The translations under genes and the position numbers were made by a program. Below the pieces are notes generated by a model, which ran no database searches, was not told where the DNA came from, and saw only the letters and a list, made by a program, of their open reading frames with translations. 64,000 nucleotides of DNA from Talpa occidentalis (Eukaryota; Chordata; Mammalia; Eulipotyphla; Talpidae): contig NW_023602073.1 of the NCBI RefSeq assembly GCF_014898055.3, positions 82,006,678-82,070,677 on the forward strand, given 5' to 3'. Shown here in pieces: positions 43,700-56,579 of this stretch; the stretch's first letter is position 1; each line of letters opens with the position of its first letter.

Positions 43700-45229
43700 A
43701 TATTTATATAGCAACCAATTCATTAATGTAAAACACTCAAAAGCCAGTGGACATCAATAAACATCCTGAAGTCTCTGAGATGGGGTGGGGGGGATGGAAA
43801 TGGACAAAGGATGAAAAAACAGTCATTTCCCTATGTATTTAAAACCAACAGTAACAGACTTTTGATGTTTTAATAAAACATCTAATGTTCATAGAATAAT
43901 ACATTTTTCTATCACTATGAGCACTTAGCCATGGCTTCAGATTGCACAGCCATTTAATATGCCTGCATTACTGTATAAAGCAAGAACTATCTATAACAAT
44001 TAATAAAAATCAACACCAATATGTAAAACAGCCCTATGGTTTTCGACAGAGGTTTATTTCCAAACTGAGAAGAGAGGAAAAGATTTACTCATTCACTGAG
44101 TTTTGATTACACAGTCCCAATGAAACTCAGTTTTAATATTTCAGCACAGCACAGCAGCATACTCCCAGTTTAATTCCCCATCTCCCCCACACCCAGAAGC
44201 TTAATAGAAATGCTATGCAGGTTCTGATTTTCTTCCTTCCTGTACAGAACTCAAGTAGCTTACACTTCTGCTAACAAAGTTGTGTATTGTTCTCACATGA
44301 GTGCAGATGTCTACATCACCCAGGAAACCAAAGATGCCGTTCTAAAAAGAGCTCTCAAGGGCTTACAACTGACTGAGTTCCATTGGATGCCGGTGCTGAA
44401 TTGCTCCAAGAGAGCTCTATGTACACAGGTTTGAACCCAACCACGGCTGTGGAAGGACTGGAAGAGCTTTAGCCGACTTGAGGGGAAAAAGAACTCAGAG
44501 GAAGTTGATGGAATCTTGTTCTCAAATTTGCAGATTTTCTAAATTAAACTTGCCACTCAAAGTATGAACACAGATTGTCTCTTGTTTATTCAGAGACTCA
44601 TAATGGCCCCAAAGAGCAAGTGATTGCCAAAGGGACAGAGTGACTAGCACAGAACGAGAAGTTCCTATCTTTCAACACTTTTTATTCTAAAGAATGTTAT
44701 TTGGAATCTCAAATAGACTTTCTCCTGCTGTCAGCATTCTTCGTGGTGGACATGCAGGCCCACAGAAACCTATCTAACCCAAAAAGCAGCTCAACTGTAG
44801 TGTTAGTCATTACATAGCAGTAACTCTTCCTATTTCTAAAGATTATTTATTCAACAAGTTCACAACAGGGAATACAGACAGGACACTGAAAGATGTTAAG
44901 TCTGCAGAAACTATCTTGAGCTTTGATTAGGACCCCCAGATAAAAGAATATCACTGAATACACTGTAATATTCTGACATACTGAGACTTATTTCTCTAAA
45001 ACATATGTGTATGAATATGTGTAACTTTGAAGTATATGCTATGCATTTCACTTTGAAACGAGCTTTTCTTCACATACAGATATGGCAAGAAATACATGCC
45101 TGCATTTTAATTGTTAACGGTTTTACTCATGTAAGGCAAGCATAACTACCAACCTTTATTCTGAGTGTCTCAACTATTTTCTCCTTTTTTATTAAGTATT
45201 CATATATGTATATCATTAAATTTACATAT
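43700..45229. other. Unassigned, partly single-copy-looking DNA
   Basis: No repeat named. The part 44030-44580 has balanced composition and no repeat words (gttttcgacagagg, gatgccggtgctgaattgctcc, ccacggctgtggaagg), so it may be unique or conserved. I see no exon with plausible splice sites or frame. There is a G run near 43788. Confidence 0.42.
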
Positions 45230-45520
45230 TTTATGTGGTTAAATTTTTTAGAAATAAAATGCTGAAAGAGAATGCCGTGTTTTATGATTTTCACATGTCA
45301 CATCACCAGATGCCTTCTAAGAAAGGTGGTTTCTTGTTCTCCAACCACATTGCACGTTTGCGTGGTTCCCCACATTGGTGTCCACCTACTTAGTAAACTT
45401 TATAAATTTGTTAATATGGTGGCAAATAACAGCATCTCCTTTGATTTCAGTCACATCAGTCTCTAGTCACATTTTCTACAAATTTTCTGGCCGTTTATAT
45501 ATTTTCACTTACAAGATTTT
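45230..45520 (-). mobile_element. L1M-type fragment, antisense
   Basis: ttccccacattggtgtccacc, agtaaactttataaatttgttaatatggtggcaaataacagc, ctcctttgatttcag and gccgtttatatattttc follow the reversed L1M ORF2/3' order (caccagcag / tccccacatcc / atctttgccaatttgataggtg / ttgatta / ggccatttgtat). Strongly decayed. Frames at 45272-45659 are incidental. Confidence 0.5.
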
Positions 45521-45879
45521 TTTTTCCCTGACACTTTTGCACTTGTATGAGAAGTTTGACTTTTTAGTTGCTATTTTTATAATAAAAATGGTAACAGTGC
45601 ATATATGTGGCATATTTTTATGCTACCAGTGCTTTTCATATTTATCATTTCTGTTTTAATTTTGGTGCAGTATTAGTTTTACAATAAAAATTATTTCATG
45701 AAATTTTACTCTTACTAGTTCTTTTATGTAGAGTGCATTCTTGACATGCTACTAAAGATAACTATTACCTATATTTTGGTCTAATATTTCATTTTTTAAT
45801 ATTTTATATTTCATGTTTTTACATAAAAATTATGCTTACATTTAAATCTGATTACCTGGTACAAGGTGTCAGGTAGATG
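45521..45879. other. Unassigned AT-rich DNA
   Basis: Mostly A/T words. Probably decayed L1, but nothing diagnostic is left. Confidence 0.35.
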
Positions 45880-46870
45880 TCTAATACAATTAGGATTTTC
45901 ATTTCCTTTTTTTCAAGGCTTTACCTCTCCTAAAATTTTCTAAATTTCTGCCCATTACCTCCATTGCTTTCTGTAGATGTGTGAACATGACCCTCGTAGT
46001 TATTTTGATGTTATTTGCTAATTTTTTCATCTGGGTGAGCTGTTTTTATGAACCATATTTTTTCTTTTCTTTTTTTAAGATTTATTTATTTTTATACAAG
46101 AACTGGGATACAGGCCAGATGTGTGGAAGGGTGAGAGGATTCACCAGAGACAGAGCGGGGAACAGAACAGGCCGACTGACGAAATACACTGCTGAGTGGA
46201 GCAGCGTGCGAGTCAGGAGAGGTCTGCCGTGCCATGTGGGACCCTTGCTGGCCAACTGGGATGGAACCTGCGCTGCAGAGGCTGCGGACAGCTTCACAGC
46301 TCAGAGCTCAACTGCCTGCGCCACCAGGGAGGCCCATATTTTTTTTCTTGACCATGAATTACACTTTTCTGTTTCTTATGTCTAGAATTGTTTTTACTGT
46401 ATTCTAAACACTATAGATAATACAATGCAGAGCTTTTAAAAGCACTGTTATCTTGAGGGTTCCCCCCCCCAGTTATGCAAATAAATCTCTTATATTAGCA
46501 CGGATTAGATACATTTGGATTTGTTTGAGTTACTCCATTCTATTGGTCTAATTGCTCATTTCACTTCCAAAACAAAACTATGTTGGAAATAAATTAGTCA
46601 GATATCACCTTGGAGGGTGGAGGTGTGTTTTCAGGCTTATTAAAGGAGGTCCTTGTGGGTTTGCCCCTATCCCTGAGACATGCTCCTTCTCCAAAACGAG
46701 GGCCTATTGTTTTTGTTTTTCAGATACCATTCATTAAACTGGTGGGAATCAAATACCAGACTATGATCTTCAGTACAATAGGCAGCTGCTAAAAACTTCT
46801 GTACAACTCAGCTACTGTCCCTGGGTCACCTGGAGTCTTGTTCCGCACACAGGCAGCAATAAAGTCAGCC
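45880..46870 (-). mobile_element. Probable L1M 5' UTR-type sequence, antisense
   Basis: Words such as cttgaccatgaattacacttttctg, ttatgtctagaattg, tattctaaacactatagataat, then ggtggaggtgtgttttcaggcttatt, gtttgcccctatccctgagacatgctcc, and caataggcagctgctaaaaacttctgtacaactcagctactg resemble an old L1 5' region read backwards. The match is from memory and patchy. The SINE at 46068 interrupts it. Confidence 0.38.
46068..46335 (-). mobile_element. Long-form SINE, minus strand
   Basis: In reverse it reads gggcctccctggtggcgcaggcagttgagc...cagcgcaggttccatccc...acctctcctgactcgc...taaataaatctt. The plus-strand flanks catattttttctt (about 46054-46067) and catattttttttcttg (about 46335-46349) are the target duplication. 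Three gcg/cgc words persist. Confidence 0.9.
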
Positions 46871-49800
46871 AAGGATGTGAGAAGAGTTTGTACACACATG
46901 TTGAAGCTCTCTGTCTCTCCTTTCTGGAGTTTCCTTCCCTTAGTTTCTATTAACATAGAAATATCTACCTACAAAGAAGTATGGAAAATGTAACCTTTAT
47001 TCCAGGTGCTATGTACTCAGGTAACTGGTAGTCACCTTGAAATTTCAATTATAGTTCAATGAATTCTCTATGAAGGTAAGAAAATACATCTATTGATACC
47101 TACATACAAAGTGAAAGAGAAGTTTATCTTTGCTTTCCATCCTCAAGTTTTTGCTGAACTATCTTTTTTGAAAAATCCAGAACTATTATTTCCTTTTGAA
47201 TATTATGTATCTTCAAAACCAAAAAGTTTATTTTTCTCATTTAAGTTAAACTCTGTAAATATAAAAATTAGAAATGGGAAAAATGCAGTCTAATCTCATC
47301 TTTATGTAACCATTTCAGGAGAGGTAGCAGAGATAAAACACTTTTGAGTTGTTGCTTGTCTGCAAATATCTTTCTTGCTCTTACAGTGAAGAATGACTTC
47401 TTAGAGAATAGGGTTTTTGTTTTTTTTTTTTTTTTTTTTTTGACATTATTTGATTGACATTTCTTCCTCATGTTCCAGGATTTAGTTTTATAGAAAAGAA
47501 GTATTACAACAACTGCATCCTTTTGTCTTTTACAAGTTTGTCTGACAGGATACTTGAAGGTTCTCTCCCCTTTAGTCTTGAAATTCAATTTACTTGAATG
47601 TGTCTCTCTTTTTATAAATTTTGCTTGTTATTTTATGGACCCTTTTGTTATGAAGATCAAGCCTTTTTTAGAAATCTCAGAAATAATCTCTATATATATG
47701 TTAATTTTTAACTTTTCTTTTTGACTTGTTAGGGTTTTTTCTTTGTGGTAGTATGGATACCAAATATTATTAATGTCACTTCATTTTCTTATTTTGAAAT
47801 TAGATATGCCTGTGTCCACTCCCCAACATACTGAATTAGCATCTGTGGGGAGGAGGCACAGCAGAATTTTGTGAGTTGCTCTTCTAATCCACTAATTCAA
47901 TTTTCTGTGGTACTGAATATAGTATACATGAGTCACCTGAAACAGAAGCTTCCTAGTTTTCAACTCTTCTGTTTTATTATATAAATACAAAGTCACCTTG
48001 AGTCTTGTTAAGTAAACATATTAGGTAGTTTCCTCCCCTTGAACTTGCAAATTATTTCAAATGTCCAGTGATTTTGTTGTACTTATAAGTCCACATAGCA
48101 GTGGACTACTCCAGTGTCGGAGAGCATATGTCCATGTTTAAAGGAGAGAGAAGCATTGGATTTTTCTACAGGTTTTGCCTGTAGAATAATAGTTACAATA
48201 ATAATAATAGTTACAATAATTATTCAATGATCCAACTAGCAAGGACAGTCCCATTTTATTTGGCTTTACTTGGACTAGAGCTTCCTTGGAGGGTTGCATC
48301 GCCAGATAGTTTAGAGATACTCAACAATTATCAAGAAAATAGAAAAAGCTTTCTTCACAACTATCCCTCATCAGAGGTAGTAAGAAATGGGTAGGAGCAA
48401 AACTTTCAATGCATACCTTTTTGTATCATTTTGATTTTTGAAATATGATTGTATTATTAATTCTAAAAATGAGCTAAAATGTATGTAAAATACTATAAAA
48501 AAAAGTTAAAGGCATGAAGTAGGAGCAGTGGGAGCAGCTCCTGGTAAATAACTGATTTTGTTAAGCAATAAAAACATCTCTTTTAACAATAGGGCTGAAT
48601 GGTCACTCAATTCTAGTTTGTTTAGATTTTTAAACTGAAAAAAAAATCAGCTTTTAAGTAAGGGTTTCTGAAAATTCCTTTGGGATTTTCTCTAATGTGC
48701 TCATTAAAGTAACTATGCCCATCGGTACCTGTACTGCTCTATTAAGAAACCATTCAGGTTCCAGAAAAGCAACAAAGTTAGGCAAAGGAAAATAAGAACT
48801 TGATCAATATGTTTAGAGCATAACAACCGCTGGCCCCATGTTTCCTAAAGAGAGACCTTTATTATATATGTTTTATTATCCCCTATGCCAAGTTTCAGAC
48901 ATCACAATGGAATTTTCAAATAGTCACGTACATTCTTTAAAAAAAATACCTTCCCCAGATGGTAGTGAAATACCGAGACATAAAGTCCTATCTTGGCTCC
49001 AAACTGTATAAATTAAAGGAATATTGATCTTAAAATACTCGTACAGTAAATAATTGAAGCTTTAGCCTGAACCGCCACTGGCATTGTTAGAAGTTTTGTC
49101 TTCATAATGTTCTCCCAAGCAAGCACTTAAACAGTCAAGCCCATTAGCCCTTTATAGAGATCAACTTTGTCAACTTATCGACAGATTTCGTTAAGCACAG
49201 ATCTCTTTCTTGAGTCTGATTACTCACTCTAGCAGTGATGACAAAAGGCACCATATTATCTGAACATTGATTTAAAGTAGGTATAAACACCTGCCTACAA
49301 GATGAATGCAGGTGTAAAAGTGGCACAATTTTCTTACCTTTTTTCTCTTATGCACACCTGTCTGAAGGTAAACACAGTATTCAGTGGAGAAATAACAGGA
49401 CATAATTCACTGGTATTAATTACCTTATTACCAATAATACCAACACTTTTCTTTGACAAATACTGAAAATCATCCTCACTTTATAAGAGACTCAGAAGAT
49501 GACTATTTTTAACAAAAAATTGGAACATGAGCATTCAAATTCTGCAGGAGAAATAGCACAGCTCCTTGTGAAAATGTTTTCAGATTATGTTGAAATCACT
49601 TATTAGTGAAATAAATTATTATGGAAATAAATTGATAAATATGAAGTGTGAAGATTATTTCACATTATTTAGCATAAAGAAAATTACTTTAGTGATAGAA
49701 ACTTTCTAAGGATGGACTTTTATTAGAAAGAATGCAGGACTGGAAATAAGGAGGCCAAAGCAGAACAACAAAACAACAGGCCACTGGCACACAGCAACTT

Positions 49801-50539
49801 AAGATGTGTTCACTAACTCAAAGTCAGAATCAGGATCTGACGGTCACCCACCACTTTCTAATCTTGGATATTTTACTTCCCTATCACACAGCTTTCTCAT
49901 CTAATGTAATGATATCTGCCTCATGGAAAAGCATACTACAATGTATACAACATTTGGCTATCTGCTTCACTTAGCAATTAGTCTTACTTTGGGGTTATCA
50001 GACTGTTGGAACAAGTCCATTACTCAGCTATCTGTTTAAATGTATGTGCTTGTGTGGACAAAACATGATAATTGAAGACTTCCACCACTTAGGTACATGT
50101 AGATAGACAAAAGATATGCAGAATTCTCCAATTTTTTTTTTTATCCCACCAATCTGAAGCTCCAAGCAACAAAGGACTTCCACATGCCAATTCACCCTTC
50201 CCAGCACACAAACAAGCAAATATTGGTAGAAGGAAGGGCGCTAGTGTTGTCTGCATTCTGGGCACACAAAGCCGAGTTTGTCTTCTTCAATGTTCTCATG
50301 GTTTTCCTTGATTTTCCAAGTGTCTCCTAGATGCCATCCACTGCTGCAATTGGTACCTACCCTGAGTTCCTTTCCTTATGGCCTGATTAGTTCTTACCAG
50401 TATCCTCTAGCAAAATTCAGACTCACTTCTCTCTACTCACCTCTTTCTATTCTCCATGAGGTCATACTGAGGCACTGACTAGAGATCTGATTCAGCCTGA
50501 AGTAACTTGCTAGTATCACCACAGGCCTCACTATTTATT
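46871..50539. other. Unassigned DNA with one conserved-element candidate
   Basis: No exon found. A T run of 20 lies at about 47421-47440, and a 21-bp imperfect tandem (aataatagttacaat) at about 48186-48230. Minus-strand frame 47268-47588 (106 codons) includes that poly-T as poly-lysine and is a chance frame. The part 48700-49300 has its own entry. The rest is AT-rich and unassigned. Confidence 0.42.
48700..49320. promoter_or_regulatory. Candidate conserved non-coding element
   Basis: Single-copy-looking block with retained CpGs (catcggtacc, aaccgctgg, gtcacgtac, ataccgag, actcgtac, aaccgccactgg, tatcgacag, tttcgtt) in AT-rich surroundings, plus homeobox-like gtaaataattgaagc. CpG retention with no repeat signature is the only evidence. 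Confidence 0.25.
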
Positions 50540-51430
50540 GATCAAATAATCATCCAAAACTCTATCAACTGTTTACCCTTAAGTCCTATGTTATTGATAA
50601 AATGGAAGCTAAACAGAAAATTTCCAGACCCTTACCTGCTCTGCCTTCTTGCCTAATAGTACAAATGAACTACCTCTACATCCATCTAAAACCAGGCTGT
50701 CCACCTGAATACTGGATTTTATTCTTCTTTCCTAAAGGACAACATTGTAAGAGTTCTCCGCTGTCTCTCTTACATCAACATATTTTCTCTGTTAGTCTGT
50801 ACCATACAAATGCATGATTATTTCTCAAGTACTAAAAAACAAACTTTCCTTTTTCTATCTGCTTTCTGGAACAAAATTCCTTAAAGGCATGTTCTACACT
50901 GCCTTCAAATGCAGAACATTCACTCTTAAAACTATTCCAATGTGTGTTTTATGCCCAGCTTTACCAAAACTGCTCTCACCACTTTTGACATCTGCATTTA
51001 ACAATTCTCACCTAAGACATGATTACTTTACAATCCTCAATTCTTCAATCCTCAGTTCTTCTTGGCCTATTAGCAGAGTTCAGCATGGGGAATTCTCCTA
51101 GACATACTTGGCAATTCTTCCAATAGAAGAATCATCCATGATGTGGGATTAGGGAATCCCTTGGCGTTGCTTTTTAAAATATATCTAGGCTATCACCACA
51201 CCCACCATCATCTCCATTGCTAACACCCTACTGGAGCCACCTTGACCTCTATCTTGGATTATTACCATGAGCTCCTAACTGGCTTTCCTGCTTCTATCAT
51301 ACAATCTACAACCTCTCTTCACATCGGTCAAAATAAATGCTTTAAAATGTAAACCAATGTTTTTCGGTACAAAATTTTCCAGTGGCTTCCAGTCTCACTC
51401 AAATAAAGCCAAATGCTTTAAAATCACTTG
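50540..51430 (+). mobile_element. L2 LINE, ORF2 3' portion
   Basis: Right part is clear: cttggattattaccatgagctcctaactggctttcctgcttctatc, caatctacaacctctcttcacat, tcaaaataaatgctttaaaatgtaaacc, aaaattttccagtggcttccagt. The left part (accaaaactgctctcaccac, tttgacatctgc) fits an earlier L2 ORF2 block but is patchy. Frames at 50602-51101 run in L2 sense but hold no intact domain. Confidence 0.62.
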
Positions 51431-53539
51431 GAATGAATACTTGGATGAATCTCAAAACATGCAGAACCCCAATTACAGGGGAGTCTCAAAGTGTAATTTG
51501 TAGCTGGCTAGTTTCTGTTATATAAGGAGGCCAAATAGAAAAGGGATGAAGTGGTGCAGAGTCGGCCAATCTAGTTGACATGCCACTAGACTAATTACTA
51601 AAGTTTAGTGGAGAATAGTGGAAATTAATCATAACTTACACCAATGCAAGAAAAGAGAGGTTGAGTGCCAAAAAAAAAAAAATAGCATATTTATACATGT
51701 GATAATCCAAATAGACCAACATACTTACTGATAATTTATACTTTGTAAATATATTTATATTACTTTACAATATATTCTTTATCCTTACTGTCTCATTGTC
51801 AGTTTACATAGGTGGTGATATAGAAAATTTCCATTTTGAAATCTCACGCAATTTTAAGAACCTTCTCTATTGAATTTTTCATACGTGCTACTGGGTATGA
51901 AGCAATGAGATTCATGATGATGTTCAATGTCACATGCACACCCACAGGTAAATTTCAAGAACTTGGTATCTAGCAGTAACGTTATTTTGATTCTGCTTTA
52001 AATTAAGAAACTGAGGCCGTTTGAAGTAAGTTACAAGAAGAGCATATTAAATGGAAGTGGGCAATGTACATTAATCATTTCCTCATGACAAGCTTTATAG
52101 TTCAATAATTCTAGGATCCAACGGTTAACATCAAAATACTGACTCAATATTGCTTTCTGCTATTGCTGCATTTCTTCCACACCACCACACCAGTCCTTTT
52201 AGATACCATTCAATCACTGATACAACTGCCAATCCAGCTCAAAAGTTTTTTACTGCAGGACTTTTCTGGCACTTTTCTTGGAAATAGGTTTGCAACTCTG
52301 ACCAATACTTCCTATACATTCCAACCATCATTCACAATGTTTTACCTCAAATTTATTTCAAACATTCTTTTTCCTGGGATTAAGCAAATAATTTCCCATT
52401 GTTTTCCATGGTATAAAGTGACAGCCATTTTGTTATTCTTTCTTCCTAAATGTTATTGAAGACATTCAGTTTCCTAATCATAGTTAATTGAATACATATA
52501 GTTGTTGATAAAAGGAAATTGAAAGCAGTTTTGATAGTTTCATGAAGAAAGCCCCTAAGTAAAAATAATAAATTCTTGACCTGAAGACTGACTTTATCCT
52601 AACAAGTAATGCTACAAGGAACTTTTTTTTTTTTTTTTTAACCTGGTGACAATTACTGATGAAAGCAACTGACAAACATTTATTATGCATTTACTAAATG
52701 TGAAGAAAAATTTGGATAATAAGAGATGCAAATAGTAATAATTTTGTTGCAACTATGAATATGCAAAACATAACATTGCATCTTAATATCTTACTGCTAA
52801 TTAGCAGTACAGCAGTTAGGGCAGCTAGGGCACAGAACATCCCCAGTTGTGGCAGTGATACTATGTGGCTATGGGGCATGTTTCTGCTTTTGAAAGATCT
52901 GAGAGGTGTAGATCTAGTAAAAGTGCACTTTAACTCACGAGAATGTCATGACTAGAGACTTAGAAGTCTGAAAGTTAAGATAAAAGTAGTTGGTTATTCA
53001 GATTTGTAAGCAGGCCATTTATTACAAACTGATTATTATAGCAGTTAAATTAGAACTGGGAAGTCATGGTAAATCTTTATCTAAGAGTGACCTAAGTACA
53101 AAACTCAGGGATTTAAACATCATTTTTCGATATGTCATAAATCAGAATCAAACTGCTAGTCTGCGGACTTTAGCAGAAGCAAAATATTTTCTTACCTGAA
53201 GACATTTGGGTTTGAAAGCCTGGTCTGAATAGGGAGAGTTATTTATAACTTTTTAGTAAAGGAGTAACACATAGACTTTAATGGTTTCAGGAAGGAGTTC
53301 TGGCCACGGTGTTCAATAAGAATGAGAAAGTAGGTAAACTGGAATGAAGGAAATAAACACGGAGATGACAGTAATTTATGATGAAATGATAAAGACTGCA
53401 ACCAGCTCATTGATAGCGACAGAGAGAAAAGAGAATTCCTGAAGGCATTCAATAATTTATTTACTTAGAGTGCTATGAGACATCTAATAGGGTGGGTCAA
53501 AAGTCTTTGTCCTCTTGTAGCCTCAAATTTATTGTAGGA
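51431..53539. other. Unassigned non-coding DNA
   Basis: No named repeat. There are a poly-A run near 51670 and a T run of 17 at about 52623. The 98-codon frame at 52163-52459 has no domain and no flanking splice sites that I trust. Confidence 0.42.
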
Positions 53540-54020
53540 GACAGACTATAATCAAGTTATAACACAACTAAATACAAAATTATAAATATTAGCAAGTACT
53601 TCAAAGGCTGGAACATGGTATAATTAGAGACTTTGACTGAGTAAGATTAGTGAGGGAAATTTCAAGTAACATTTGAGCTTGCAGCTGAAGAATCATTTTG
53701 GATTAATCAGATACAGAGGGAAGCTAAGAGGGATCTAGACAGAAGAGTAAATGAGTAACCCCTGCGGTCAGAAGCGCATATAGAACAGGTGGTAGTAAAC
53801 ACTGAGATTGTCAGAGTGGCTGAGCGCAGAGAGAGGATAAGTGGGCACATGTGCAGGTGCCAGACCATGCAAGGTCTTAATAAGGAGACTAGTTTTTAGC
53901 CTAAGAAAAACAATGCTATTATTTGGTGGTTCTATGCAATTGAGGAATAGTGTCAGATTTGCATTTTAAAAGAACAGGCTAGCTCTTAGCAAGGGAAATG
54001 GATTGTAGGAAGGCATCAGG
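53540..54020 (-). mobile_element. L2 LINE fossil, antisense
   Basis: gaaatttcaagtaacatttgagcttgcagctgaagaat, gatacagagggaagc, gtggctgagcgcagagagag, gtgccagaccatgcaaggtcttaataagg, actagtttttagcctaag, gaatagtgtcagatttgcattttaaaagaacaggctagct and gaaatggattgtaggaagg are consecutive reversed L2 blocks, well enough kept to be certain of the family. Confidence 0.8.
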
Positions 54021-54040
54021 AAAGGTTCAATCCCAAACAC

Positions 54041-54084
54041 GTTAAACAGTGAGAAGATATGGGTTAAACAGTGAGAAGATATGG
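54041..54084. repeat. 22-bp exact tandem duplication
   Basis: Two copies of gttaaacagtgagaagatatgg (54041-54062, 54063-54084) are identical. A local recent duplication at the edge of the L2. Confidence 0.95.
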
Positions 54085-54699
54085 CTGAAACAGTATTTTT
54101 TAGCACTTCCTAAGGTGTTTCATAAAAACACTAATGCAAAATGTACCGAGGGCAGTGTCCCATCATCCAATAACTTTGGAAAATGCTGATTATATTCTAT
54201 CCCCCTCTTAATGATATATAGTAAATGTAGCTTATAATTTTTGTAAGATATTAAAGGCTAAAGCTGTGAAAAAATACAAGTAGGAAACAAAGCATGTTTA
54301 ACTTTGTGAAACCCAGAATATCACAACCATATTGAACCTTAAAACTTATTACACACAAACTACCTCTTGGAAAAATCAGATATAGACTCTTCTTACAAAC
54401 ACACAACTGCATTTTAGATGACTCTGATTAGCTTTTCATATTTCCATTACAAAGAAATACTTTTCACTTAAATGTTACTATAGAAGAGAGAAAAACCAAA
54501 ATACATTTTAAACCATGAGACTATCACAATTAAACACGAAATAATTTTAAAAGCATTAAAAAAAAGTGAGATAGGTTTACTTCTATGGAAATATGTGGGA
54601 AAAAGTAATTTATAAAAACGCACATTTAAAAATGATATTATTACATACCTCTAAGAGGAAGAAATCGATGTTGGAGCAACAGTGACCCTCCAAGACACG
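54085..54699. other. Unassigned AT-rich DNA
   Basis: No named repeat. The right 60 bases (ctaagaggaagaaatcgatgttgg) may already be the decayed 5' end of the LTR-like repeat that follows. Confidence 0.38.
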
Positions 54700-55085
54700 C
54701 TCTCTGAACTTGCCTCCGCTGAGTTCAACTTCTGAGTTTGGCTTCTTGAACTGCTCACTGCGGGGGGAATCTAGCCTATATACCCTGAGACACCCAATGG
54801 AGAGACCCAGGTAGGAGGAGCTGTGGTCTCCAACCAATAGCGAGCATTAAATGCCAGCTCTCCAGTGAGTCACCCTTCAGCAGATCGTCCAGTCCCAGGG
54901 CGCTTTCAGCTGAAAGCAGTTCCTGCTAACATTTGACAGCACCCAGGAGGAACCCCACAAGAAAAGGTCTGTGGTAGAGCCTTCCCAAGTCCCTGGCCTT
55001 CAGAAACATGAAAGATAAGAAGACAATTGTCATATTAAGCTATTTTGTTTTCTAAACAGTAATAGACAACTCAGTTTTTTTAGGA
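54700..55085 (+). mobile_element. Ancient LTR (MLT-type)
   Basis: Plus-strand blocks fit an ancient mammalian MLT/MER-type LTR: cttgaactgctcactgcggggggaa, cacccaatggagagacccagg, ccaaccaatagcgagca, ccagtgagtcacccttc, gcagatcgtccagtcccag, cttcagaaacatgaaagataag and tattaagctattttgttttctaaacagtaatagacaact. The last block is the classic LTR 3' end of this group. Family from memory. Confidence 0.6.
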
Positions 55086-56579
55086 AAAAATAATTCTGAA
55101 TGATATTTTCTTGTCAATAAAGTCAGAACTACATAGAAGTATTTATTTGTCTTGCAAACTAGCTGATACTCTGCTCTCTAGAAAAAACTCGAAGGATATC
55201 ATCTAATAATCTGCCTTGAAAAAAATCTAAAGCTCTCATGATATAACTCATAGGAACTGACAGATAACATAGCAGATGCTAATGTATAGCCCTTCTTTAG
55301 TGGAAGCAAATTGTCACAGAAGTGGGTCTTTAGAAGACTGTCAAATTTTGGAGAGGATAAAGCTTCTCTGATATGAATATGACATTAAAGCTTTGAAAAC
55401 TCTGCTAGCCACTGTGAATGTAGTGAAAAATTTCACAAGGTGAAGAAAATGAATCTCACACTTTGCAAGGTCTTTCCTTCATAATATTCATCAAACTTTT
55501 CCACACCTATTTTCTATGTATCTCTCTCAATTAGGGATCAGAATGAAGTCTTGAGATAGAATATAATTTATTTCCACCATCCTAATACTTCATTTTATCT
55601 ATTACATTCAACCTCATTCCTTATTTCTCACACTCATACTTCTAACAGAGAAAAAAGAGACTTGGGGTTTGTTGTTTTTTTTTTTTTTTTAACTTTCTTT
55701 TCCATACTCCAACCACTCTAGGAAGTTTTATTTGAATATAACTATTGCTCCAAATCAGAGACACTGGAAGCAATTGTGAGACCAGATAGCTACAATATTG
55801 TAAGCAAAATCAATCTTTGGATAAATAAGATTTGACTGCTTTAAGTATATTCAGTTTTGTTTATTTTAAAATCACCTTGACTGAAATTGTGAAAATACTT
55901 TATTAGTCAAAATGTTGAAGAAAATACAATGCTTCATATAGTTTTACTTACAAAAAAGATATTCAACTTCCAGTTTCAGCTCTGACATGTGAAGAACTTT
56001 AAAATAGTTTCTCTGGTTGTTACAAAAAGAAAAAGAGTTGAATGAACAGAAAATCTGTTATTTTTCTTGGACATTTTAGAGAATTAAGATCACAGGGCAC
56101 CTCCAAATCTGGAGAGAGAGGTGAATACAAAGAATTACAAAGGAGCTCAGCTTACTTAGAGCAGAAGCTGCTGGAACCACAAACTGATAAAAGCACTTAA
56201 ATGGTAATTGTGATGAATTGCTGGAGGCTCTGTGTAGATTAACTTTAGAGTGAGAACAGCTGATGGCCCAGGGGTGGGGGGGGGCACATATTTCCATGAG
56301 TTTTACTTCCAGGAACCCCACCTGGTTCCCACAGTGAAGCGCCAAGAATAATCCCCTCAAGTTTCTGGCAGGGGATGGAGAAAAATAACTACTTTGAAAT
56401 AAGTTCTTAGTTTTTGCATAATAAAGTTCTACTCCTCCAGGGAAAAGGGCTTATAAGATCCTTGGTCTACTTGGGAGAAGGGCATTTATCCATCTCCACC
56501 CCTCTTTTGCTTTCCCATCTCACCTATCAGTATGGGGGAGGGACTAAGAAACACTGGTGAAGGTCACAGGCCAGGGACA
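55086..56579. other. Unassigned non-coding DNA
   Basis: No exon or named repeat. A T run of 16 lies at about 55675 and a 9-G run at about 56276. The 94-codon minus-strand frame at 56076-56360 has no domain. Confidence 0.42.

Noticed and set aside
46700..46795. A splice-acceptor-like tttgtttttcag followed by a short open frame
   Set aside because: The surrounding words resemble an old L1 5' region read backwards, and the frame ends after about 22 codons.
54600..54850. Possible minus-strand promoter and first exon: two ATTGG boxes, a TATATA word and a GTATGT donor-like site near 54640
   Set aside because: The block lines up in plus orientation with an ancient MLT-type LTR, whose own sequence supplies the CCAAT-like and TATA-like words. 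No downstream exon was found.
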